From positions 162,441 to 226,440 of the forward strand of contig FUZG01000006.1 of the NCBI GenBank assembly GCA_900168235.1: 64,000 nt of DNA. Reading direction: 5' to 3'. Of this stretch, positions 53,154 to 62,339 are shown piece after piece. Under the pieces are notes generated by a model. It searched no databases and had not been told where the DNA came from. It worked only from the letters and a program-made list of their open reading frames with translations. The translations under genes and the position numbers were made by a program. Each line of letters begins with the position of its first letter. Positions within the stretch are counted from its first letter, which is position 1. Source of the stretch: Lachnospiraceae bacterium. Its GTDB lineage: Bacteria > Bacillota > Clostridia > Lachnospirales > Lachnospiraceae.

Positions 53154-53984
53154 ATGGAACTCAGGAAAAACAGCGGAGCTATAAAGTGGGCACTGATACT
53201 TTTATGCTTCGTATTTTTAGCGGTATTTCTGCTCCTCCCGCTTTTTTATATCGTGATAACGGCACTTCGGGACGGGATAAGCGGATATATAAACGCCATA
53301 ACTGATGAATATGCGCTGAAAGCTGTATGGCTCACGGTTCAGGCAACGCTGTGGGCGGTGATCATAAATACAATTTTTGGAATATCAGCAGCGTGGCTTC
53401 TCACAAAATATTCATTTCGCGGAAAAAAGATTTTATCGACCTTTATCGACCTTCCGGTTACGGTGTCACCTATCATCGCAGGTTTGATATATGTCCTGAC
53501 ATTCGGAAGACAGGGTGTTCTTTATGACTATCTCGATCCACTTGGGATACAGATAATCTTCGCAGTTCCGGGTATCGTACTCGCTACGATCTTCGTAACA
53601 TTTCCTTTTATTTCAAGAGAGCTGATACCTGTACTCACGGCGCAGGGCGTTGACGAGGAAGAAGCTGCAGCTCTTATGGGAGCAGGGACATTTACTATTT
53701 TCAGAAAAGTAACACTGCCTCATATAAAGTGGGCGCTGCTTTACGGTGTTGTGCTCTGTACGGCAAGAGCCATGGGCGAATTTGGAGCAGTATCGGTTCT
53801 GTCAGGACACTTAAGGGGAAAAACCAATACGCTTCCTCTTTACATAGAACTTTTGTATCAGGGATATGATTTCACCGGAGCGTTTGCCTCTTCATCGATA
53901 CTGGTGGTAATGGCAGTGATAGTACTGATCCTGAGACTTATCATCGAAAAGAAGGGCAAAAAGGAACTGGATAATAAAAAGTGA
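53154..53984 (+). CDS. cysW: Sulfate ABC transporter permease CysW
   Basis: Second permease, 276 residues. DLPVTVSPIIAGLIYVLTFG, EEAAALMGAGTFTIFRKVTLPH and ARAMGEFGAVSVLSGHL match CysW. ATG 53154 is chosen over GTG 53142 because GAGAGGTGG precedes it at the right distance. Pairs with CysT. Confidence 0.92.
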   Translation: MELRKNSGAIKWALILLCFVFLAVFLLLPLFYIVITALRDGISGYINAITDEYALKAVWLTVQATLWAVIINTIFGISAAWLLTKYSFRGKKILSTFIDLPVTVSPIIAGLIYVLTFGRQGVLYDYLDPLGIQIIFAVPGIVLATIFVTFPFISRELIPVLTAQGVDEEEAAALMGAGTFTIFRKVTLPHIKWALLYGVVLCTARAMGEFGAVSVLSGHLRGKTNTLPLYIELLYQGYDFTGAFASSSILVVMAVIVLILRLIIEKKGKKELDNKK

Positions 53985-53994
53985 GGACATAGAA

Positions 53995-55080
53995 ATGAGT
54001 GACAGCATAAATCGGTCGGATTCGTACGTGGAATTAAGGAATATAAACAAGCATTTCAAAGATTTTCATGCAACAAAGGATGCAAATATCTCGATTAAAA
54101 AGGGAAAACTCGTGGCTCTCCTCGGTCCCTCCGGAAGCGGAAAAACGACTATCCTCCGAATGATCGCAGGTCTGGAGCAGCCTGACTCCGGTGAGATCCT
54201 GATCGACGGAAAGGTTGTAAATAACGTTCCGGGAAGTGAGAGAGGAATAGGCTTTGTATTCCAGAGTTACGCGCTTTTTCGATATCAGACAGTATATGAA
54301 AATATCGCATTTGGTCTCAGGGTCAAGAAGGTACCGGAGAAGGAGATAAAGAAAAGAGTTTCAGAGCTGCTGACTCTCATAAGCTGTGAAGGCCTTGAAA
54401 ACAGATATCCGAGCCAGCTATCCGGCGGACAGAGGCAGAGGGTTGCATTTGCGAGGGCGCTCGCACCGAATCCCCAGATACTGCTTCTGGATGAGCCCTT
54501 TGCTGCGATCGATGCAAAGGTCAGACTGGAACTCCGTACATGGCTCAAGGAAATGATAACAAAGATCGGTATCACCAGCATTTTCGTAACCCACGATCAG
54601 GATGAGGCGATAGAGGTTGCGGATGAGATCATAGTTACAAATCAGGGCAGAGTAGAGCAGTCCGGCACACCGCAGGAATTGTACTCACGCCCGAAAACAG
54701 AATTTGTTGCAAAGTTTCTCGGCAATTCTACAGTGGTACAAAATTTTGAACGCTTCAAATATTTTGAAAAGCAGGATGAGGATGTGACAGCAATCCTCAG
54801 ACCGGAGTTTGTAAGTATTTATAAAAAAGATGAAAACGTGCAGTTTGTGAGGTCAGTAGAGGAAGCAACGGTGGAAGACATCATCTTCCGCGGAAGCAAC
54901 ATGGAGATAAAAGTAAAGCTCCACGGCAATCTGATCTCGGCACTTAGAAGCATAAATGATCCCATCATAGAAGTAGGGGAAAAAGTAAACGTATTTATTT
55001 ATCGGCTGTTTGTGATAAGCAGGGATAAAGTGGAACTGATCCATAACCTGTCGCTTAAGCAGGAGACAGTGGTTATCTGA
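53995..55080 (+). CDS. cysA: Sulfate ABC transporter ATPase CysA
   Basis: A 361-residue ATPase. Walker A GPSGSGKTT near residue 43, Q-loop FQSYALFRYQTV, signature LSGGQRQRVAFARAL near 140, Walker B LLLDEPFAAID and switch FVTHDQDEA. The last 120 residues form the regulatory TOBE-type domain. GAGGA precedes the start. It energises CysTW. Confidence 0.93.
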   Translation: MSDSINRSDSYVELRNINKHFKDFHATKDANISIKKGKLVALLGPSGSGKTTILRMIAGLEQPDSGEILIDGKVVNNVPGSERGIGFVFQSYALFRYQTVYENIAFGLRVKKVPEKEIKKRVSELLTLISCEGLENRYPSQLSGGQRQRVAFARALAPNPQILLLDEPFAAIDAKVRLELRTWLKEMITKIGITSIFVTHDQDEAIEVADEIIVTNQGRVEQSGTPQELYSRPKTEFVAKFLGNSTVVQNFERFKYFEKQDEDVTAILRPEFVSIYKKDENVQFVRSVEEATVEDIIFRGSNMEIKVKLHGNLISALRSINDPIIEVGEKVNVFIYRLFVISRDKVELIHNLSLKQETVVI

Positions 55081-55104
55081 CGGATTTTTAGAGGAGACAG
55101 GATC

Positions 55105-56775
55105 GTGGAACAAAAAAGAATTGATTCGGATGTTCTGATAATAGGAGGCGGGACCGCAGGATGCTATGCAGCCATGAGGCTTGCCCGTGACAAAAATCTG
55201 AACATCGTCATAGTTGATAAGGCGGACATCCGAAGAAGCGGATGCCTCGCGGCAGGGGTCAACGCGCTGAATTTTTATATAACAGAGGGGCATGAGCCGG
55301 AAGATTATGTGGAGTATGCGTCAAAAGATGCCCACGGGATCGTGCGGAAGGATCTGCTGAGAGACCTTGCGGAGCGCGTAAATCATGTGACTCATGACAT
55401 GGAGAGACGAGGGCTCACGATCCTTAAGGACGAAAACGGAAAGTATATTTCCAGAGGATGGCGTAACCTGAAGATCAATGGTGAAAACATAAAGCCGATC
55501 CTTGCGGAAGAGGTTAAGAGTTTAGATAACATTCAAATTTTTGAACATATAAACATCACGGATCTGAGACAGGATGGAAAGGCACGGGGAGCCTATGGAT
55601 TTGGAATCCGTGACGGGGCTTTTTACGAATTTCGTGCAAAAGCAGTGCTTGTCGCAACGGGAGGTGCGGCAGGTCTGTACAGACCGAATAATCCGGAGAA
55701 GTCGCCTCACCAGACCTGGTACTGTCCTTTCAACACTGGAGCGGGATACGCAATGGGAATCCTTGCAGGGGCAGAGATGACAACGTTTGAAATGCGTTTC
55801 ATCGCCCTTAGATGCAAGGATACGATCGCTCCAACGGGAACTATCGCCCAGGGGGTGGGCGCGAAACAGGTAAATTCGAGAGGTGAGATTTATGAAGATA
55901 AATACGGTCTCACTACCTCTCAGAGACTTTGGGGAACAGTGACAGAGAACCGTGAAGGGCGGGGGCCGTGTTTCCTGAAGACCGCAGGACTTGATGAAGA
56001 AACCGAGGGAAATCTTTACAAGGCTTATCTGAATATGGCACCGCTGCAGACTCTTAAATGGCTGGAAAACGGCGGACCGTCCGAGAAAAATGTGGAGATC
56101 GACGGTACAGAGCCTTACGTCGTGGGAGGACATACGGCGAGCGGTTACTGGATAGACAGAGACCGCAGTACAACGATAAAGGGGTTATTTGCAGCAGGTG
56201 ATGTTGCCGGAGGTGCACCACAGAAGTATGTGACAGGTGCGCTTGCAGAGGGAGAGATAGCTGCGGAAGGCATCATAGGATACCTGCAGGGGCTTGATGA
56301 AAATGAAGATAATGAGGCAGAGCTTAAAGATCAGAGTGATGCACGCAGAGCAGAGTACGAGAGTTTTTTAGAAAGCAGACATGGCGAAGGGAAGCCCGCT
56401 CCATACTCGCCGTCAGATATTGAGATTGCTATGCAGAAAGTCATGGATGAGTATGCAGGAGGGATCAGAACGGACTACCGCTATACAGAGGCAGGACTTG
56501 ATACTGCGGAAAGGCGGATAAATGAGCTCTCAGAGCTTCTGCCATCTGTAAAAGTGAATGATACGTATGACCTTTTGGATCTTTATGAGGTGAGGGACCG
56601 GCTCATCGTTTCCCGAGTCCTCATAGCTCATTTAAGAGCCAGAAAAGAGACCAGATGGCATAGTTTTCAGGAAAATGCGGATCATCCTGAAGTTAATAAG
56701 GAATTTGAGTGCTATATAAATTCCGTAATGAAGGATGGAGAAATAAAGATCATAAAGAGAAATCTGATCGGATAG
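55105..56775 (+). CDS. aprA: Adenylylsulfate reductase-type flavoprotein subunit (AprA)
   Basis: A 556-residue FAD protein of the fumarate reductase/AprA superfamily. The FAD motif IIGGGTAGCYAAMRLA opens the chain; LVATGGAAGLYRPN, TGAGYAMGILAGAEMTTFEMRF and the C-terminal FAD loop FAAGDVAGGAPQKYVTGALAEGEIAA follow. Its place between cysA and a two-cluster ferredoxin and before cysDN argues that it reduces APS to sulfite and AMP. It is shorter than dissimilatory AprA. GTG start after GAGGAGAC. Identity as an APS reductase is from family and context. Confidence 0.85.
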   Translation: MEQKRIDSDVLIIGGGTAGCYAAMRLARDKNLNIVIVDKADIRRSGCLAAGVNALNFYITEGHEPEDYVEYASKDAHGIVRKDLLRDLAERVNHVTHDMERRGLTILKDENGKYISRGWRNLKINGENIKPILAEEVKSLDNIQIFEHINITDLRQDGKARGAYGFGIRDGAFYEFRAKAVLVATGGAAGLYRPNNPEKSPHQTWYCPFNTGAGYAMGILAGAEMTTFEMRFIALRCKDTIAPTGTIAQGVGAKQVNSRGEIYEDKYGLTTSQRLWGTVTENREGRGPCFLKTAGLDEETEGNLYKAYLNMAPLQTLKWLENGGPSEKNVEIDGTEPYVVGGHTASGYWIDRDRSTTIKGLFAAGDVAGGAPQKYVTGALAEGEIAAEGIIGYLQGLDENEDNEAELKDQSDARRAEYESFLESRHGEGKPAPYSPSDIEIAMQKVMDEYAGGIRTDYRYTEAGLDTAERRINELSELLPSVKVNDTYDLLDLYEVRDRLIVSRVLIAHLRARKETRWHSFQENADHPEVNKEFECYINSVMKDGEIKIIKRNLIG

Positions 56776-56794
56776 CGGTATAGAGGAGAAGTAA

Positions 56795-57109
56795 ATGGGA
56801 GTGATCATCGATCAGTCAAAGTGTGCCCGGTGCGGGCGGTGCAGTGACATTTGTCCCGGAAACCTCATCCGTAAGGATGGGGATAATAAAGCGTATCTTA
56901 AGCGCCAGGGAGACTGCTGGAGCTGTGTGTCATGTGTAAAGGAGTGTCCGGTTGGTGCTATAGCGCTTATCCTTCCGCCGGAGCTTGGCGGCAGCGGAGG
57001 TCGGCTGACTCTTACACAGGATGGCAGTGTCACAAGGTGGGTCGCTGAAAGCGCCCGCGGAGTGCAGACAGTGATAGTAACAGATACAAAAGAGGCTAAT
57101 AAATATTAA
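56795..57109 (+). CDS. aprB: AprB-like ferredoxin subunit with two [4Fe-4S] clusters
   Basis: A 104-residue electron carrier. Cluster 1: CARCGRCSDICPGNL (residues 10-22); cluster 2: CWSCVSCVKECPVGA (residues 42-56). The C-terminal 40 residues (LPPELGGSGGRLTLTQDGSVTRW) resemble the AprB extension that wraps AprA, but it is shorter than in sulfate reducers. AGAGGAGAAG before the ATG. Forms a heterodimer with the flavoprotein, passing electrons to FAD. Confidence 0.87.
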   Translation: MGVIIDQSKCARCGRCSDICPGNLIRKDGDNKAYLKRQGDCWSCVSCVKECPVGAIALILPPELGGSGGRLTLTQDGSVTRWVAESARGVQTVIVTDTKEANKY

Positions 57110-57136
57110 AACCGTACAAGAGGAGAAAGATAGAAA

Positions 57137-58042
57137 ATGGACAGTAAGCTGACACATTTGGATGCCCTTGAGGCAGAAGCTATCTATATCATGAGAGAAG
57201 TGGCGGCGGAATGTGAGAAACCCGTAATGCTATACTCCATCGGAAAAGACAGTTCGGTAATGCTTCACCTTGCAATGAAAGCATTTTATCCGGAAAAACC
57301 GCCTTTCCCGTTCCTGCATATAGATACCACATGGAAATTTAAGGATATGATCCGGTTTCGTGATGAAACTGCAAAAAAATATGGGATCGAAATGATAGTC
57401 CACACAAATAAAGAGGGTGTGGAGCAGGGAATAAACCCCTTCGATCACGGTTCATCATATACGGACATCATGAAAACACAGGCTCTGAAACAGGCACTTA
57501 CCGAGGGCGGATATACAGCGGCTTTCGGAGGCGGCAGAAGAGATGAGGAAAAGTCCAGAGCAAAGGAACGAATCTTTTCTTTCCGAAACAGCGCGCAGGC
57601 GTGGGACCCGAAAAACCAGAGACCTGAAATGTGGAAGCTTTACAATACCCGCATCCATAAGGGCGAGAGCATCCGTGTATTTCCTCTTTCTAATTGGACA
57701 GAAAAAGATATCTGGCAGTACATAAAGAGAGAAAATATTCCCATCGTTCCGCTTTATTACGCGGATGAGAGACCATGTGTCCAGAGAGACGGTCAGTGGA
57801 TCATGGTGGATGATGAGAGAATGAGGCTTCTTCCAGGAGAAGAGGTACAGACGAAAAAAATCCGTTTCAGAACCCTTGGATGCTATCCGCTCACAGGCGG
57901 TTTTGAATCAGATGCAAAAGACATCGATGCGGTTATCGAAGAGACCCTTTCCGCAGTTGAGTCTGAGAGGACTACAAGAGTCATTGATAAGGACAGCGGA
58001 GACGGCAGCATGGAAAGACGTAAGAAAGAGGGGTACTTCTAG
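57137..58042 (+). CDS. cysD: Sulfate adenylyltransferase subunit 2 (CysD)
   Basis: Makes APS from sulfate and ATP together with CysN. 301 residues of the PP-loop ATPase fold: [70 protein letters not shown] and [11 protein letters not shown]. All typical CysD motifs are intact. AAGAGGAGAAAG upstream. cysN follows after 2 bases. Confidence 0.96.
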   Translation: MDSKLTHLDALEAEAIYIMREVAAECEKPVMLYSIGKDSSVMLHLAMKAFYPEKPPFPFLHIDTTWKFKDMIRFRDETAKKYGIEMIVHTNKEGVEQGINPFDHGSSYTDIMKTQALKQALTEGGYTAAFGGGRRDEEKSRAKERIFSFRNSAQAWDPKNQRPEMWKLYNTRIHKGESIRVFPLSNWTEKDIWQYIKRENIPIVPLYYADERPCVQRDGQWIMVDDERMRLLPGEEVQTKKIRFRTLGCYPLTGGFESDAKDIDAVIEETLSAVESERTTRVIDKDSGDGSMERRKKEGYF

Positions 58043-58044
58043 GA

Positions 58045-59682
58045 ATGAGAGATTTGCTCAAGTTTATAACCTGCGGAAGCGTGGATGATGGAAAATCCAC
58101 TCTTATCGGACATATTTTATATGATTCAAAGCTGCTCTATGCGGATCAGGAAAGAGCGCTGGCACTGGAATCAAAGGTTGGAAGCCGCGGAGGAGAGATA
58201 GATTATTCGCTTCTGCTTGACGGACTTACTGAGGAGAGAGAGCAGGGCATCACCATAGATGTGGCTTACCGCTATTTTACAACTGATGCAAGGAGTTTCA
58301 TCGTAGCAGATACACCGGGTCATGAAGAGTATACGAGAAATATGGCCGTGGGCGCATCATTTGCTGATTTCGCAGTTATTCTTACAGATGCAAAAAAGGG
58401 TGTGCTGGTACAGACAAGGCGTCATGCAAGGATATGTTCTGTAATGGGTATCCGTCACTTTGTGTTTGCAGTAAACAAGATGGATCTCGTGGGTTACAGC
58501 GAAGAAGTGTTCAGAGATATCGAAAAGCAGATCGATGAGTTAAAAGAAGAACTCTCACTTGAAGACGTTAAGGTCATACCACTGTCTGCAACAGAAGGCG
58601 ATAATGTTACAAAACATTCTGAAAATATGCCCTGGTACAAGGGTGAGACACTTCTGAAGTGGCTTGAGACCGTGGATGTATCTGACAATGATGCAGAGGA
58701 TGGTTTCTATCTTCCGGTTCAGAGAGTATGCAGGCCTGACCACACATTCAGAGGATTTCAGGGACAGATCGAGAGTGGTTCCATCCGTGTCGGTGATGAG
58801 ATTTCAGCACTTCCGAAGCGGGAAAAAGCGCACGTAAAAAAGATCCTTGTGGGCGACAGAGAAGCGGATGAAGCTTTTAGCGGACAGGCTGTTACTATCC
58901 AGCTTGACCGCGAGATCGATGTATCGAGAGGTTCTGTTCTGGAAAAAGATTCAGCCATAGACACAGCGGATTCTGTAACAGCGACACTTATCTGGATGGA
59001 TGATGCCCCTCTAATAAAGGGCGGAAATTATCTCGCAAAGATAGGAACCAGCATGATCCCGGCGCAGGTCGTTGAGATCCAGTACACGGTGGATGTGAAT
59101 ACAGGCGTATTCCGAAACAGCGGTGCGTTGAAGAAAAATGAGATCGGTGTATGCCGTATAGTTTTCTCTGACAGGATAAGCGTTGACCGGTTCCATAATC
59201 ACAGGAGCATGGGTGAACTGATACTCATTGACAGAGTGAGCTTCATGACAAGCGCATGCGGTGTTGTAGAACAGTATGATAAAAATGGCAATCTTTCGGT
59301 AGGAAAGATCGGAGCAAAGACCCGAAGTGCAGCTCTCGGCCAGCAGAGCGCAGCGATTATTTTTGACAGGGCAGCGGGTGTTGATGCGACTGTACTTGAA
59401 GAAGTAGAAAAGAGGCTTGTGCTCTCGGGACGAAATACTTATCTCTTAAATGTAGACGACATTGGTGACACAGATACATCCAGAGAAATAGTGAAGCATT
59501 TGAACAACGCAGGTGTTATTGTTCTTCTTTCCGATGTGGAGGGAACTCTTAGAGATAAGGATAAGGAAATCCGAAAGATAGTATACGCAGGAGAAGAAAA
59601 AGACACGGAGAGTATCGTGGAATTTGTAAAGAAAGTCACATCCTACGACTATGATCTGACAAAAGACGCTTCATATATCTAA
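58045..59682 (+). CDS. cysN: Sulfate adenylyltransferase GTPase subunit (CysN) with degenerate CysC-like tail
   Basis: The first 430 residues are an intact CysN GTPase that drives APS synthesis: G1 GSVDDGKSTLIG, switch II DTPGHEEYTRNM, G4 AVNKMDL, then EF-Tu-like beta domains. The protein is 545 residues. The final 110 residues (ATVLEEVEKRLVLSGRNTYLLNVDDIGDTD ... GVIVLLSDVEG) align by eye with APS kinase (CysC), which fuses to CysN in many bacteria, but the P-loop GLSGSGKST is replaced by DRAAGVDAT. The kinase should be dead. That fits an operon whose reductase uses APS directly. Confidence 0.92.
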   Translation: MRDLLKFITCGSVDDGKSTLIGHILYDSKLLYADQERALALESKVGSRGGEIDYSLLLDGLTEEREQGITIDVAYRYFTTDARSFIVADTPGHEEYTRNMAVGASFADFAVILTDAKKGVLVQTRRHARICSVMGIRHFVFAVNKMDLVGYSEEVFRDIEKQIDELKEELSLEDVKVIPLSATEGDNVTKHSENMPWYKGETLLKWLETVDVSDNDAEDGFYLPVQRVCRPDHTFRGFQGQIESGSIRVGDEISALPKREKAHVKKILVGDREADEAFSGQAVTIQLDREIDVSRGSVLEKDSAIDTADSVTATLIWMDDAPLIKGGNYLAKIGTSMIPAQVVEIQYTVDVNTGVFRNSGALKKNEIGVCRIVFSDRISVDRFHNHRSMGELILIDRVSFMTSACGVVEQYDKNGNLSVGKIGAKTRSAALGQQSAAIIFDRAAGVDATVLEEVEKRLVLSGRNTYLLNVDDIGDTDTSREIVKHLNNAGVIVLLSDVEGTLRDKDKEIRKIVYAGEEKDTESIVEFVKKVTSYDYDLTKDASYI

Positions 59683-59697
59683 AATAGATGAAAAAAT

Positions 59698-59733
59698 GCC
59701 TGCATGCTGAAGGGTTTGAGCATGCAGGCTTTT
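59698..59733 (+). terminator. Rho-independent terminator of the sulfate operon
   Basis: GCCTGCATGCT pairs perfectly with AGCATGCAGGC across a 10-base loop, followed by TTTT. Confidence 0.9.
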
Positions 59734-59741
59734 AGTGAGTA

Positions 59742-59770
59742 TTTGCCCATTGCCTACGACGATGGGCAAA
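59742..59770. repeat. Hairpin repeat family 2, copy 2
   Basis: TTTGCCCAT and ATGGGCAAA form a 9-bp stem. The reverse complement of 59749-59772 matches 21141-21164 at 22 of 24 positions, so the element occurs twice in this window. Confidence 0.6.
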
Positions 59771-59857
59771 ACTTACATGCAGAGATTGCATGGATCACTC
59801 GAAAGGTCTTGGGAGATGTACAATTTTTTGTATAAGATAATTTTACATCTAAAATAT

Positions 59858-59884
59858 TAAGAAAAACAGTTGTTAGGCCGATAA
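59858..59884 (+). promoter_or_regulatory. Sigma-D (FliA)-type promoter
   Basis: TAAG at 59858-59861, 15 bases, then GCCGATAA at 59877-59884, an exact match to the Gram-positive flagellar sigma-D -10 element with a near-consensus -35. Transcription would start around 59892, about 70 bases before the coiled-coil gene. This links that gene to the motility regulon. Confidence 0.6.
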
Positions 59885-59961
59885 AATGTATGAAGACTGA
59901 TAATGTGTCTTTAGGTGCTGAAATGGAGTTCAGCAGTTCTACTTTACAAGGAGGTGCAGAT

Positions 59962-61071
59962 ATGGCTGGTATAGCTAACGTGTCTGTGCTTATGAGTATG
60001 ACCTACGGCAATACGCGTAATACCATAGGCAGGGGCTCGGTAAGAAACAGAGGCAGTACCGCATTTTCGCGTAAGGCTGCAGCGGCTTACAGTTCAGATA
60101 GTGCAGGGACATCAGAGGTGTCCGAGAGATCAAGTGAGCTCCGGGACAAGATCCGCAACCTGAACAAAGTGCAGACTTATGGGCGTGATGCAAACGGACG
60201 AAAGACTTTCGTCGGGCAGTCGCAGGACAAGGTAAACGGATATCTGGATCTGTCGAGGTCAACGGCAAGTAAGAAATCTGAGAAATCAAAGAAACCGGTA
60301 CGTTATAATTTTAAGGAGGTCTCATCAAAGATACTGAGGGCGAAAACATCCATCAGCGCAGGACAGGCAGTTATCGCAGCCAAGAGAAAGGTTGTGGAAG
60401 TCAGGAGAAAGATCGAAGCCGGTGACGGTGATCCTGAAGAGCTTCAGCTGGTACTGACTCACGCGAAACGGATGGAGATGGCAGCCCGCAAGAAAAAGCA
60501 CAATCTGGAGCTTGAGGAACTTGTAGAGCACACTCAGAGTCGTGATGAAAGACTTGAAAAACAGGAAGAAGCAGCAACGGATATTAAGGACGCGATCGTA
60601 GCCGCAGAGGAAGAAAAGGTCGCTAAGAAAGAGGACGAGATCTTTGAAGAACGTCAGGATATGATCGAGGATGCTGTGGAAGAGGCTGAGGAAAGAAAAT
60701 CTGAGAATACGGAAGAGATGCTCGCAAATCTGAATGAGATGATCTCCAAATTCGGCGAAGAGGAGCTGAAAGAGCTGGAAGAAGAGATGGAATTTCTGGA
60801 ATGTATGGAGATCGTCGACCCGCATATGACTGAGGAAGAGCTGGATGAACTGAAGCGAAAGCACAGGGCAGCGGAGAACCGCGCGATAGTCAAAGCGGAT
60901 ATGGATTATCTGAAAGGTATGATAAAGCATCAGACTGAAAAGGGAAATTCTTCGGGCGCATCATCCGTATCAGCGGTAAGTACGTCATCCTCCGCATACA
61001 CACCACAAATGGCAGTATCCATGCCGTCCATGGCAGAAGCTGCAAGTATGGCAATCGACGTACAGGTTTGA
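59962..61071 (+). CDS. Coiled-coil protein of unknown function
   Basis: A 369-residue protein. Residues 1-60 are Gly/Ser/Asn-rich (MAGIANVSVLMSMTYGNTRN; GRGSVRNRGS). From about residue 115 a long, highly charged helical region begins (SSKILRAKTSISAGQAVIAAKRKVVEVRRKIEAG) with strong Glu/Lys/Arg bias through residue 320 (EEEKVAKKEDEIFEERQDMIED; EELKELEEEMEFLE), then a Ser-rich C-terminus. ATG 59962 has AAGGAGG upstream; an earlier ATG at 59890 lies at the predicted transcription start. No known domain. The sigma-D-like promoter suggests a motility-related role. Confidence 0.7.
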   Translation: MAGIANVSVLMSMTYGNTRNTIGRGSVRNRGSTAFSRKAAAAYSSDSAGTSEVSERSSELRDKIRNLNKVQTYGRDANGRKTFVGQSQDKVNGYLDLSRSTASKKSEKSKKPVRYNFKEVSSKILRAKTSISAGQAVIAAKRKVVEVRRKIEAGDGDPEELQLVLTHAKRMEMAARKKKHNLELEELVEHTQSRDERLEKQEEAATDIKDAIVAAEEEKVAKKEDEIFEERQDMIEDAVEEAEERKSENTEEMLANLNEMISKFGEEELKELEEEMEFLECMEIVDPHMTEEELDELKRKHRAAENRAIVKADMDYLKGMIKHQTEKGNSSGASSVSAVSTSSSAYTPQMAVSMPSMAEAASMAIDVQV

Positions 61072-61123
61072 GAAAAGGAAAAAACAGAATAATGGAAAGC
61101 AGTTTAGATATCGAGTGCATATG

Positions 61124-61168
61124 AACACCTGTCGGAAATGGGTTTTAGTTTTTCGACAGGTGTTTTTG
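61124..61168 (+). terminator. Rho-independent terminator
   Basis: AACACCTGTCG and CGACAGGTGTT, 11 bp, with TTTTGTG after. It ends the coiled-coil gene. Confidence 0.8.
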
Positions 61169-61237
61169 TGCGTGCCATGCAAATTGACTTGGCGAGGTTT
61201 TCTCGAGCCTAGTGATATTTGCGCGGTTAAATGGTAC

Positions 61238-61249
61238 ACTTAGCTAAGT
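61238..61249. promoter_or_regulatory. Palindrome upstream of the LysR gene
   Basis: ACTTAGCTAAGT is a perfect 12-bp palindrome 38 bases before the LysR start, in the place where LysR proteins usually bind their own promoter. Confidence 0.45.
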
Positions 61250-61287
61250 ACAATTTTTTTTCTGAATTAAAGGTAAGGTATGCTATC

Positions 61288-62193
61288 ATGAATATTTCCC
61301 AGCTAAAATATGTATTGGAAGTTGCGTCTTCATCATCCATAAGAGAAGCGGCAACAAGGCTTTTTATATCCCAGCCTGCTCTGTCTGCGAGCATCAGAGA
61401 GCTTGAGGACGAGATCGGAATACTGATTTTTGAAAGGACAAATAAGGGTATCTCCATCACGGATGAAGGCCGTGAATTTGTTTCATATGCGAAGAAGGTT
61501 ATCGGACAGTATGAGATCCTGGAGGACAGATATCTCTCAAAGGATAGTGACAAAGAGAGATTTTCTGTGTCTACACAGCACTACAATTTCCCTATACGAG
61601 CTTTTACTGAGGTGATAAAAGGAAACTATCCGGACAAGTTCATTTTTTCCATACATGAGACTAAAACCATGGAGGTTCTTGAGGATGTAAAGACAATGAA
61701 GAGTGAAGTGGGAATCGTTTCTTTCTCGAAAGCAAATGAAGATGTGATAAAGAAGCTGATGAGAGAGTATGGTCTGGAGTTTACGCCTCTCATGATCCGT
61801 GAGACCTATGCCTATGTCTGGGAGGATCATAAATTTGCTGGGAGAAGCGAGATATCTCTTGAGGAGCTTTCGGATTATCCTTGTGTGTCTTTTGACCAGA
61901 GTGATGACAGCAATTTCTATCTTACAGAGGAAGCTATGGCAGACTATGACTTTAAGAAGATGATAAAGTCAGATGACAGAGCGACTACCATGGAGCTTAT
62001 CGCAGAGCTTCACGGCTATTCCATAGGTTCAGGTCTGCTGACAGGAGATGACGTTATCCTTAAGGGATTTAAGTCTATTAAGCTCAAGGAAGAGGATCCG
62101 CTCACCATCGGATATATCGTGAGAAAGGGCAGCACCATGTCAAAGTATGGTGAGGCCTATGTAGAAGAACTTTTGAAGTATAAAGAATTGTGA
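61288..62193 (+). CDS. LysR family transcriptional regulator
   Basis: A 301-residue regulator. HTH at residues 1-60: ISQLKYVLEVASSSSIREAATRLFISQPALSASIRELEDEIG. The C-terminal ligand-binding domain has usual length. ATG 61288 is preferred over the earlier frame start at 61231 because MNISQLKYV is the standard LysR start and AAGGTAAGG lies 9 bases upstream. Its position between the sulfate operon and O-acetylhomoserine sulfhydrylase suggests control of sulfur assimilation, perhaps sensing O-acetylhomoserine or a sulfur metabolite. Confidence 0.9.
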   Translation: MNISQLKYVLEVASSSSIREAATRLFISQPALSASIRELEDEIGILIFERTNKGISITDEGREFVSYAKKVIGQYEILEDRYLSKDSDKERFSVSTQHYNFPIRAFTEVIKGNYPDKFIFSIHETKTMEVLEDVKTMKSEVGIVSFSKANEDVIKKLMREYGLEFTPLMIRETYAYVWEDHKFAGRSEISLEELSDYPCVSFDQSDDSNFYLTEEAMADYDFKKMIKSDDRATTMELIAELHGYSIGSGLLTGDDVILKGFKSIKLKEEDPLTIGYIVRKGSTMSKYGEAYVEELLKYKEL

Positions 62194-62280
62194 TAACTAT
62201 AGATTATCGCTGATGATCAAATCAATCGAATTTTCAGACAACTGCATTTGTATTAAGATAAAGCCATCTTAAAAATGCAT

Positions 62281-62312
62281 CAAGAAATCACCCGGAAACA
62301 CGGGTAGATTCT
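62281..62312 (+). other. Leader hairpin upstream of metY
   Basis: AAGAAATCACCCG pairs with CGGGTAGATTCTT across a short loop, 28 bases before the metY start. No T tract follows, so it is not a standard terminator. It may affect expression of metY. Confidence 0.4.
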
Positions 62313-62339
62313 TCAATAAAAGAAAAGGAGATTGAGAGT

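Noticed and set aside
55522..56133. 203-codon frame on the minus strand inside aprA
   Set aside because: Antisense shadow of the flavoprotein with no family similarity.
60325..60930. 201-codon frame on the minus strand
   Set aside because: It is the antisense shadow of the Glu/Lys-rich coiled coil, with Leu/Phe-rich composition and no ribosome binding site.
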